Of a stretch of 64,000 bases of DNA, positions 1 to 8,626 are shown piece after piece; within the stretch, counting starts at the first letter, position 1; each line of letters starts with the position of its first letter. The notes beneath the pieces were generated by a model. The model ran no database searches. It worked only from the letters and a program-made list of their open reading frames with translations, and was not told where the DNA came from. Source of the DNA: Limnanthes douglasii subsp. nivea. Taxonomy: Eukaryota; Streptophyta; Magnoliopsida; Brassicales; Limnanthaceae. The stretch is taken from contig JAUPFV010000002.1 in assembly GCA_036936605.1 (NCBI GenBank), positions 202,577,273 through 202,641,272 on the forward strand, written 5' to 3'. The position numbers and the translations under genes are program-made.

Positions 1-1165
1 CGTCCGTACTTCCAAACCCATACTATTTTAATAAGGAACATTATTTCCATTGAAAAATGTGCTACAAAGACCGGATATTTCTGGGAGAATGACAAGATGG
101 TTTGTGGGATTATGGAATTATGACATTAACTTTATTCCTCGAACTATTATCAAGGCTGAAGCTTTAGCTAATTTTTTCGTCGAATTCCATTCAGAACGTC
201 TTGATGAGGAAATAAATGAAATCAATACTTTAATAGATGAATGAATGATTAGAACTGATGAAAGCTATAGTATTTTAGGATTAGGAGCAGGAGTTCAATT
301 GATAGCTCCATTTTGAGAAGCAGTACTCCAAGCTTTTAGGTTCAGATTCAATGCATCGAATAACGAAGTAGAATATGAGGCAACATTAGTTGGATTAAGG
401 CTTGCAAGTATTTGTCAAGCTAAAAGATTTCGTTTACAAATGGATTCTCAGCTTGTAACAAATCACATGTTGACTATATATGAAGCTAAAAAGGATAAAC
501 TTATTAATTATTTCTGAGAATTACGAGGATTGGCTATTTTGTTTGATAAAATGATGATTAAACACATTAACCGTTGTGACAATACAGTTTTCGATTCTCT
601 GGCAACTGTTTCTTATTGTGAGGGTATCCATGGATTTTATTACAAGAAAGTCCATCCATAATGATGAAATTCGAGCAGTTCTAACATTTCGAGGAAGTGC
701 TTGTGGCTACCGAGGAAGAACAAAGAGATTGAAGGTTTGATTTAAGAGAATTTTTACTTAAAAATACATTGTCTCTTAATGAAAAATTAGCTCAACGATT
801 AAGATTTAGAGCACATGGGTACACAGTTCTTAGAGGGGTTTTGTATAAGAAATCTTTAAGCTGACAGTTGTTGAGATGTTTGGGCAAAAATAAATCTAAA
901 ATAATTTTGTCTGAACTGCATGATGGAGAAGGCTCAGCTCATTGTGGGTTTAAGACTTTATCGATAAAAAGTTTATTAGCGGGATATTATTGGCCTTCCA
1001 TAATGAGTGATGTTAAACATTTCATTTGAACTTGTGACACGTGTCAAAGATTTATAGGTTCTATTCTGATACTAGTTGTGCCCTTAGATTCAATTTCCGA
1101 AGCGCTTCCTTTTGATAAATAAGGGTTGAATTTTGTGGATCCATTCCCTATGGGTTTGGGAGCAA
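1..1165 (+). pseudogene. Ty3/Gypsy pol remnant (RNase H to integrase N-terminus)
   Basis: Broken translation resembles the end of pol in the two Tat-type Gypsy elements further right. Near 50-240 is the RNase H connection (LKNVLQ, then a DYDI-like and PRTI..A..IADF-like stretch). Around 245-620 is an RNase H-like part (RTD; ASNNE-type motif). At 940-1060 is the integrase zinc-binding part (HCGF...LLAGYYWPSIM, then CDTCQRF). Several in-frame stops (for example TGA near 315, 515 and 1028) and frameshifts make it non-coding. Similarity fades after about 1165, just after the GLDLVGP-like position, so the integrase core is missing. The left part lies outside the window. Family assignment rests on protein similarity to the elements at 15019-25276 and 27345-37636. 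Confidence 0.8.
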
Positions 1166-1739
1166 GTTCAGGGTCCGTGATTAAAACACAAGGTAACTCA
1201 TTCCATGGCGGAATTGAGCAAGATCTGGGTTTTACGAAACTTCATATTTAAAAAGAGAGGATAAGGTACCTCTTCGTCTATACTGGTTTATAGAGAAACC
1301 GATTCCTCCTCCGTTTCGGTCATAGTTTTGAAAGTTTGAAAGGTTGGAGAAAATAGAGTATTTGGTAAGTTATAGTTTTGAGATTTTAAAATTATAGTGA
1401 GTTTTTGGAAGCGAAATATTTAATTTTTACTATATTTTCCAATTTCCCTACTTTTACAACCTAACTAAAGCGATTTTTTTTTTTGATTTTCATGATAGTT
1501 TAACGGCACCATAATACCTACTAAGATGTATCAATCCATGTATAAGTTTTGAGAATATGATTAATTTGGGTTTTTAAGTTCGGTTAAATGGACCATTAAT
1601 TGTGGATGAAAGAGTGATGTAAAATTTTGTTAGACTTTCGAACTCTACGATACTAAAAAAGTTATCCAAACAAAATAAAAAATGGACAAAATCTCTACCC
1701 GCTCGCTATTATGTACTTGTGAAAGAAAACTATACACAA
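1166..1739. other. Non-coding AT-rich sequence
   Basis: No open frame, repeat or recognised motif was seen between the truncated Gypsy remnant and the target-site duplication of the next element. Confidence 0.5.
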
Positions 1740-1748
1740 TATTTTAAA
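1740..1748. repeat. Target-site duplication, left (TATTTTAAA)
   Basis: Exact 9-bp match to 3861-3869 on the other side of the MULE-like element. Confidence 0.85.
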
Positions 1749-2224
1749 GGGCTAGGCTAAAATGAGACCCAAAATCTTTATAGTGAGACCCGGTTATAGT
1801 GAGACCCGGGTTGGTTATAGTGAGACCCCCATTAATTACAAAAATGCCATCCATATAAATAGCTAAAAATCAGATTTCTTTCCCTTTCTTCTCCCCCGAA
1901 ACCCTAACTCTCTCTACCTCCAAAAACCCAAATTTTTTCCGTCGACTTTTTTTGAAATCCAACTCCACGAATCTGTTAAGTTATGGATTCTACACTTCAT
2001 GGTGCTTTTTTTTTTTTCCATTTTACATTGTTATTTCTAGTGATATTTAGTGTTTTCCATTCGGGTAGAAAAATTCGATTTTTATGTATTTTGTGTTGAT
2101 TTGTTTGATTTTAAGGGCATGTATGTTGTTAGTTAGGAGATTAGGACCGTTTAGGGTGTTGGGTTACAGTTTTAGGGTTGATTTCAGGCAGATCTAGGGT
2201 AGAAGCAGTGGAATCTGTCGAACA

Positions 2225-2320
2225 GGTATTTCCACGCATGTTCGTGCGTGGAAATACCGGATGCACGCACAAAATTGCGTGCATCTGGTATTTCCACGCA
2301 CGAACATGCGTGGAAATACC
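2225..2320. repeat. 96-bp nested palindrome (hairpin of hairpins)
   Basis: The left third (2225-2258) and right third (2287-2320) are exact 34-nt reverse complements of each other. Each third is itself an inverted repeat of a GGTATTTCCACGCA arm around a 6-nt loop. The middle (2259-2286) is another hairpin with a GATGCACGCA arm. All share one symmetry centre at about 2272.5. The whole could fold as one long hairpin or as three small ones. Confidence 0.9.
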
Positions 2321-3149
2321 ATACATGCCTTTTTTTTTTCTTTTTTTTTAGCTGATTTGGACGGTATTTTTATTTATATATGAAAATCAATTATTACTCC
2401 ATAGAAACTGTAATATAAAAATAATGTTTAAAAATCGATAATTCCACAAAATTTAAAATCCATACGAATACAATAAAAAAAAAACAAGTCGGTTTTATGA
2501 CGATCGTTAAAATTTAAAACTGATATTTTATAAATTTATAGTTATTTTTTGGATTTAATAAATGTTTTTAAATTTTTGTGTTTTAACAAGTTTTTTGTTT
2601 GACCGTGATCTTATGTTTACATATTTTTTATAAGAGATAACCGGATTTTTAAGAGTGTTTTAGAAATTTACGTGTCAAATTCAAATTTTTGCGTTTAGTA
2701 TTTTTAAACATAATTTTAAATTTCAATAAAAAGTTCAGAGTAAGAGATAATAATATATTTTTTTATTTATACAATTATACTTTAATGTCGAAATAGGTTA
2801 TTTTTTTTACATTAATTTATTTGATTTTGTAAATTTAATTATGTTTTTTATTGGGTGCAGACTAAAGTAACCTGAGAATACTACTGAAGACTACATCTGA
2901 TCGAATATGGACAACCGAAGATATTTAGAGAATGAACTGTTTGAATGTCTCTAAGACAACCATGTGACATGGTGCTTCGGCCGCTTCCTACACAAACACA
3001 AACATGTATTTACAAGTCAAATAATAAAGACAAACCTCATATTCAACCAAAAAGGCATGTAAAACCAAGACCAACCCAATATTCAACCCAAAAAGCATGT
3101 AAAACCAAGACAAACCCAATATTCGCATTAAAATGCATAGATTTGGTAA

Positions 3150-3431
3150 AATCTTGGCATGAAAATGCCAAGATTATGCCAAATCTTCGCAGAATCATGC
3201 GAGGATTTGGTACAATCTTGGCATTTTCATGCCAAGATGTTGCCAAATCTAAGCAATTTCATGCCAAGATTTGGCAAAATCTTGGCATGAAATTGCCAAG
3301 ATTGTACCAAATCCTCGCATGATTGTGCGAAGATTTGGCAACATCTTGGCAATTTCATGCCAAGATTTGGCAACATCTTGGCAATTTCATGCCAAGATTT
3401 GTCATCTTCCACGCGTGTTCTTGCGTGGAAG
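3150..3431. repeat. Palindromic 32-bp tandem array inside the MULE-like element
   Basis: Repeating modules of ATGCCAAGATTTGGCAAC type occur in head-to-tail and inverted orientation. At 3357 and 3389 the period is 32 bp. A longer inverted repeat pairs about 3150-3223 with about 3294-3368 (centre near 3258.5) with only a few mismatches, and a second centre lies near 3274.5. A final hairpin at 3406-3431 (CTTCCACGC arms) resembles the arms at 2225-2320. Short open frames through this array on both strands reflect the repeat, not a gene. Confidence 0.85.
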
Positions 3432-3860
3432 TGTACATTTGAAGGCACGAAAACGCAAATATTTGTTCTGTGCTTAAAAAAAACTGATTTTTACTTCAGT
3501 TACACTCTCCATGTGATGAGTAAGCGGCTCATCATCCTCCGAAAGGAAATCATCAGCGTTGCAGCTCCAATTGTCATTATAGTCGCTTAAATCCATGCTC
3601 GGAGTAATTTGGTTTAACTTTTGATAATTAATGTTTATTAAATGTTGGGTGAGAGTTTGCAAAATTTAAAGTTTGTGTTTTTTTTTTAAATTTTGTAGAG
3701 AGAAGTGGGAGGAAAGAGAGGAAAAAAAGAAGAGAGAATGAATTGGAAGAAAAATTATTGTTTTTATATGTAAGGGCAATTTGGTAATTTCACATTTGCA
3801 TAAATTTTTTGGATATGGGGTCTCACTATAAAGAAACTAGGTCTCATTTTAGCCTAGCCC

Positions 3861-3869
3861 TATTTTAAA
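3861..3869. repeat. Target-site duplication, right (TATTTTAAA)
   Basis: Exact 9-bp match to 1740-1748. Confidence 0.85.
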
Positions 3870-4249
3870 ATGTATACGCAAAATTCTGTTTTATGAATTT
3901 AATTGTATTATCATTATTAACGTGTTATATTCATATTCAACTTTAACACAACATATTATATTCAACTTTAATACGGTATATTTTAGATATCCAAGTTGAA
4001 GTATTGGTGGTTTTAGTTTTCACAAGTTTTCGTTATAAAGTTATTTTTTTATTATCAAAAGTTTTATATTTATATTTATAAATTTATTTCTTTTGAATAA
4101 CACAAAATCATAAAATTGAATCTTGTATACGTCTTTAGAAAGAGTTAAAGTTTGAAAAGTTGTTATCCATTTGTAGTTGTTTCTAAAAATATCTTAAAAC
4201 ATTTTAAATGTTTTATTTATTTATTTTAATGTTTTGAGCTTTATTTATA
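3870..4249. other. Non-coding AT-rich sequence between two DNA transposons
   Basis: No open frame or recognised signal was seen. Confidence 0.5.
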
Positions 4250-4258
4250 TTTATAAAT

Positions 4259-5054
4259 GGGAAATTACACCTAAGGTATCTACTCAACTATTTTATTGTC
4301 ATCTAGTACCCAAAGTTTGATCAATTATCTCTTAATATTCATCTCAACTACCTGATTACCACCTATTACCTAACATTATTTTAAAAGAAATTACACCTAA
4401 GGTATCTACTCAAGTATTTTATTGTTATCTAGTACTCAAGGTTTGATCAATTATCTCTTAATACCCATCTCAACTACCTAATTACCTAACATTATTTTAA
4501 TACCCTAACTACCCTCACTATTCATGAACAACCACGTAACCAAAATTTCTCTTTCATACTTTTTTTTTAAATTTTATTTTTAAAAGATCCGTATGTTTCA
4601 AACCGGAGCTCGAAAAAGATAAATGAAAATACCATCGCTTTTGTTTTTTTAAAATGAACAAAACTACATCAATTGATGATATTTTTTGATTTTTTTTAAA
4701 AAATAAAATTTCACCAGTAATAGAGTTGCAAATAATTAGCATCATATCATGAGAATTTTTCAGGAAATCCTGAAAGTTGCAAACAATTTGCATCATATCA
4801 TGAGAATTGTTCAGGAAATCCTGAGAGTTGCAAACAATTCGCATCATATCATGAGAATTGTTCAGGAAACCTAAAGTTGCAAACAATTCGCATCATATCA
4901 TGAGAATTGCAAACACCTCGAAGTACCAGCGGGTATATTTAGTCAGAGGTATTTTTGTCCAAATTTCAATTCGAGGTACCAAATTACACTATCCAAAAAG
5001 CGGATATCAGTGGATAATTAGTTAGTTGAGAAGGTATTTACAGATAGTTTTCTC
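4259..5054. mobile_element. Small MULE-like non-autonomous element (796 bp)
   Basis: Flanked by an exact 9-bp duplication TTTATAAAT (4250-4258 and 5055-5063). The ends show weak inverted similarity: GGGAAATTAC at left against GAGAAAACTA read from the right, and both later contain a CTCAACTA block. The left part contains a roughly 126-bp direct duplication (units starting about 4262 and 4388). The centre contains a 51-bp tandem array (about 4725-4910). No transposase was seen. The inverted repeats are short and imperfect, so the element call rests mainly on the duplication and the symmetric terminal motifs. Confidence 0.6.
4725..4910. repeat. 51-bp tandem repeat
   Basis: Units start near 4725, 4776, 4827 and 4876 with GTTGCAAACAATT and contain CATCATATCATGAGAATT. 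The spacing is 51, 51 and 49 bp. The minus-strand open frame through it is only the repeat translated. Confidence 0.85.
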
Positions 5055-5063
5055 TTTATAAAT

Positions 5064-5540
5064 TAGCTCTTCTAAGTTTTATTATTTAATGTACTTTACT
5101 AGCCTAAAAACGATATATAATGTATTTTTATATTTATTAATTATTAAGTTATATAATATAAATTCAAATTTTATTTTAAAAAAGGAAATTTCACAGAAAA
5201 GGTATAAAAAAAGGGAAAAAAAGTTCATAAATTTATAACTTTCATTTGAAAAAATATCTTCACTAATCCATTTTTTTTCACTCAAAAAATGTGAGACCCA
5301 TCCGCATTTGCGGATTAATACTCGCAAAAGTTATACGGAACAATATGTGCGCTCTAAATCTCATATATATATATATGAACTAGAATCTTATAATGCTGTA
5401 TTTTTATTTTTTATTAATTTATAAATTTATAACTACCATTATATTAGAATAAAAAAGGATTCTCTCAAGTTAAAAACATTCCTCATCGGGGCCCACATTC
5501 CACTACCTGTCGGCTTCATGAAAGGAGAATATCACATAAA
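5064..5540. other. AT-rich sequence upstream of the WRKY gene
   Basis: Contains a short (AT)n run at about 5364-5378 and the likely promoter region of the WRKY gene toward the right. No open frame of note, and no confident TATA box could be assigned. Confidence 0.4.
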
Positions 5541-5859
5541 GCCCACAAAAGCAAATCGAAACCCTTCATCATAAGAACAAGAACACAGATGCTCCGCTGT
5601 GCCGCGCCGCACTTGATCATCACACCTTCTTCACTTTGTTTCTTCTTCATCCAAGTCCGATTACGGATTGGACTTTGTAAAACGGCCGCTTCTCTCTCTC
5701 GCTAGAATTCATTTTTTCTCTCTTCCACGAAGAGCAACTTCCGACGTCGCGAGTTCGACTTTCGACGACGGCGCGATCTACACTCCCGATCGACTCAGAA
5801 GTCAAAATCCAGATGTTTCAGCTCGGAATTCGGAGGTTTTAGATTCACCTCTGTTTCAG
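5540..5859 (+). other. Probable 5' leader exon of the WRKY gene
   Basis: CT-rich, GC-richer sequence that reaches a good donor (TTTCAG followed by GTAATC; exon end 5859). The main ATG at 6256 lies about 400 bp further on, so a leader intron is likely, with an acceptor at 6193 (ATGATCAG) or 6250 (CCAATCAG). The transcription start is not visible. The open frame crossing this exon from 5668 begins with TTG and lacks an ATG, so I treat it as untranslated. Confidence 0.5.
5589..5705 (+). other. Candidate upstream ORF (38 codons) in the WRKY leader
   Basis: ATG at 5589 opens a 38-codon frame ending at TAG 5703-5705, entirely within the presumed leader exon. If the transcript starts upstream of 5589, this would be the first start codon ribosomes meet and could dampen translation of the WRKY protein. 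There is no evidence here that it is conserved or even transcribed. Confidence 0.3.
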
Positions 5860-6255
5860 GTAATCAGCTTCTTGTTGACAAAATTAATGTTGCTATCTCT
5901 TAATCAGTTCTTTGTTAATCAATTTTATAATTTAATCGAGTTGACTCTTTGAGTGATGATTTTGCCCTTGCGCTGTTTTGGTTCGAAGAAAACCTTGACG
6001 CTGGATTTTTTTTTGGGTAGAAACGCTGGAAATTAAGTATTAAATGTTCTTAATAAGATGATCCTTGCGTGATGTTTTCCATTATTAAGCTTGATATTGC
6101 GAATACGGCAACAAAATCATATGTACTTTTTTGTTCTTCTGGGCTCAAACTAAACATGATTTTTTACTATTTATTATATGTGATTATGATCAGATCTTGG
6201 CACCCTGAATTCATCCTAAATTCGTCTGTTTCTGAAAAAATTCCAATCAGTTCGA

Positions 6256-8018
6256 ATGGCATCTTCGAAAGAGGATGAAGTTGCTGTTTATAAATTGCAA
6301 CCAAGAAAGAACCCTGGTACTGAACCTCATCAACCAGACCAGATTGTTGACAAACTTCCTGCGTCGAAGAATCATGAAGGAAGCAGCCTCTCTTTGGGGG
6401 TGATGGTACACAAGGATCCACTGCTGGAGCCTTATAATGAAATTGTACATTCATCTGCAGAAATTTCTTCAAACGTCTCTGATAGAGCATCCAAAACCCC
6501 TGACACCATTATTAGTCCCTTGAGATCTTGTTCTGAAGGGACCAGCCCTCTCATTCGTGAGAAAGTGTCGGAGGATGGATATAACTGGCGTAAATACGGG
6601 CAGAAACTTGTTAAAGGAAATGAATTTATACGGAGCTATTATAAATGTACGCATCCGAACTGCCAAGCAAAAAAGCAATTAGAACGGTCACATGGAAAGC
6701 AGATCATTGACACTGTTTACTTTGGTCAGCATGATCATCCAAAGCCTGTCAACAGCCACCCATCCGGTGTCTTTATTGCACCTATATCTGAAGAGAGACA
6801 GAATGAGGTTTACTCAGCAACTGCAAAAGGTTAGAACTAAAACTATATTCCACATGATATTCTTATGTGTCTTCTAACATATGATTTATCTCGTGACTTC
6901 ATATTTGAAGAAAAATCATCTGATGCGCATGGCGAAAAACCTAAACGGACTGAACCAGCAAATTCTGATAATGGACTCCAGCTTTCAGTTGTTCCCTGTA
7001 GTGCCGTACGAGATGCGCCTCCTCCGTCAGATAGGATTCGAGACGATGCTGATAGGGATGATACTTCAGGTTCGAAACGGAGGTATGTTAATTAATATTT
7101 TAACAATTTTGTGCATCTGGGTATCCTTAAGCTGATATTTTCTTACTAAATGTAATGCAGGAAGAAAGATAGTTGCAATGATGAAGCAAGTCCAGCTAAT
7201 AATAAGCCCACTGGTGACTATCGCGTTGTTATTCAGACTCGAACTTTGTTTGATGTTGTGAATGATGGGTATCGTTGGCGTAAGTATGGGCAGAAATCAG
7301 TGAAAGGCAGTCCATATCCAAGGTACCAAACAAATTCTGCATTTAAGTATGATTGTAGATATCTTTTACTACTATTACCTAATGGATAATTACTCCATTT
7401 TTTGTCCGTGCCTTTTTTGAGGAATGATTATCATTGCAATCGCAGTTTGTATGTGGATTTTCTCTTGTTTTGTAACTGAATTTTGTTTGACGTTTCGATC
7501 TGCTTTTGCTTTCCAGGAGCTACTACAGATGTTCAAGTACTGGATGCCTAGTAAAGAAACATGTAGAAAGGGCATCACATGATCCAAAATATCTCATAAC
7601 CACATATGAGGGACAACATGACCATGAGATGCCTCCTGGAAGGACTGTTACTCACAATCCAGCTCGTAACAATGCAGACTCAGAATCAGATGCTCATGGA
7701 GTAGCTAACAATGGAGGCAGAGGCTCTATTATAGATGGAGATGGCACTGTCTGCCCCAACCCCACTATCCAGGGTACTAGCCCTGAAAGTAAATCAACAG
7801 AGGCACTAAATGGGAAGTCGAGTGTGGAGTCAGAAATGACTGGTACTCTAACCCGCGAATCAAGTGGCACCAAAGGAGAAGAAGCAGTTAGCCAAGTTGA
7901 GTCAGGAACTACTACCGCAGAAAAGAAAAGCACTGGTTCTCTTGATCCTGTGGTTTGCACGGAGAGCAACTTTGAGAAGAAAATGCAAACACCCAATGCT
8001 GAATCTGTCCAAAGCTAA
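6256..8018 (+). CDS. WRKY1: Group I WRKY transcription factor, WRKY1/ZAP1-like
   Basis: Nuclear DNA-binding regulator that recognises W-boxes (TTGAC core). Coding exons inferred from GT-AG borders and frame: 6256-6829, 6911-7082, 7161-7322 and 7517-8018, giving 469 aa. The N-terminal WRKY domain has WRKYGQK at 111-117 and zinc ligands C131, C136, H159 and H161 (C-X4-C-X22-H-X-H). The C-terminal domain has WRKYGQK at 288-294 and C308, C313, H337 and H339 (C-X4-C-X23-H-X-H). The intron after the R303 codon start sits at the conserved WRKY-domain splice site. A basic KRRKK cluster (247-251) is a likely nuclear signal. The two-domain layout, the [17 protein letters not shown] entry and the final ..QS resemble Arabidopsis WRKY1 (ZAP1) as I recall it. 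The C-terminal tail is Ser/Thr/Glu-rich. The start is the first ATG in frame before the conserved part. No defects seen. Confidence 0.9.
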
Positions 8019-8350
8019 ATCTAATCTATCGGTTTAGTTGCAGAAGTAATCCCCGTACCCTAAAACTAGGCATTGATTGACATACATTAGTATACGGGAA
8101 CGATTGGAAGATGTACAGTTGCTCCGACCTAGTATTGACTTAGACGTAGATTTAAGTAATAGAATAAGATACAGCATTAGACATGTAGTTTATGGCAGCT
8201 AGTCATGTTGGCTCATTGGTAGCAGTATTTAGTATTGACAGATTTGTTTTACTATTGCTCGTTATCTGGGTTTGTTTCTAATTGTTCTCTCTGTTTGTAT
8301 CGTGTTTGTGATGTTTCTAATTAAAAACTTTCGGTAATAACAATTTATGG
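8019..8350 (+). other. WRKY 3' UTR and transcript end region
   Basis: T-rich sequence after the stop codon. An AATAAC-like signal near 8334 is followed by the start of the oppositely oriented GRAS 3' region, so the two transcripts converge with little space between them. Confidence 0.4.
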
Positions 8351-8414
8351 CTTTTTATTCACTCACTATATTAAAAGAAAGGCATTATTGAATTACTGAA
8401 AACTAAAAATGACG

Positions 8415-8626
8415 GATCTGATGCAACTACAAAGCAGAACATACTTCTTAGAATTTATAAAAAGTAAAATTCTAATAATCTTTTTCTTGAAGAAACATTG
8501 ATCAAACCCAGTTGGTCAGGGATTTGATGCAAGTAAAAAGCAGAACATACTTCAGGGAATTTATATAAATTGAAACACTAGTATAAGCTTTTTCCTGAAG
8601 AAAATTGTTCAAACCCATTTGTCACG
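8415..8626. repeat. 106-bp tandem duplication in the GRAS 3' UTR
   Basis: Two diverged copies begin at 8415 (GATCTGATGCAA) and 8521 (GATTTGATGCAA). They share AAGCAGAACATACTTC, CTTTTTC.TGAAGAAA and TCAAACCCA in the same order. The second copy runs up to the GRAS stop codon. Confidence 0.75.

Larger units (their letters stand above)
1749..3860. mobile_element. Non-autonomous MULE-like DNA transposon
   Basis: The element is bounded by 42-bp terminal inverted repeats (1749-1790 and 3819-3860; 38 of 42 positions match by hand count) starting GGGCTAGGCTAAAATGAGAC. It is flanked by a perfect 9-bp target duplication TATTTTAAA (1740-1748 and 3861-3869). A 9-bp duplication with long inverted repeats is typical of Mutator-like elements. 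The left subterminal region repeats a short TATAGTGAGACC module. No transposase was seen, so it would depend on an enzyme supplied elsewhere. The interior holds two hairpin-forming arrays (2225-2320 and about 3150-3431). Near the right end, a minus-strand open frame (about 3596 to 3489, beginning MDLSDYNDNW, acidic) is of unknown origin and could be a captured or ancestral N-terminus. Ends are well supported; the superfamily call is inference from TSD length. Confidence 0.8.

Noticed and set aside
3150..3431. CRISPR-like regular repeats
   Set aside because: Units are palindromic and contiguous with no unique spacers, in a plant nuclear transposon; not a CRISPR array.
3043..3590. Several overlapping open frames on both strands with repeated SWHENAKI/FHAKI-like peptides
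   Set aside because: They arise from the palindromic 32-bp array; the same repeat is read on both strands, so there is no support for a protein.
4554..4886. 110-codon minus-strand frame with repeated NNSHDMM peptides
   Set aside because: Translation of the 51-bp tandem repeat inside a small transposon.
5668..5952. Open frame of 94 codons upstream of the WRKY start
   Set aside because: Begins with TTG, has no ATG, runs across a good splice donor into intron-like sequence and shows no WRKY1-like N-terminus; treated as leader.
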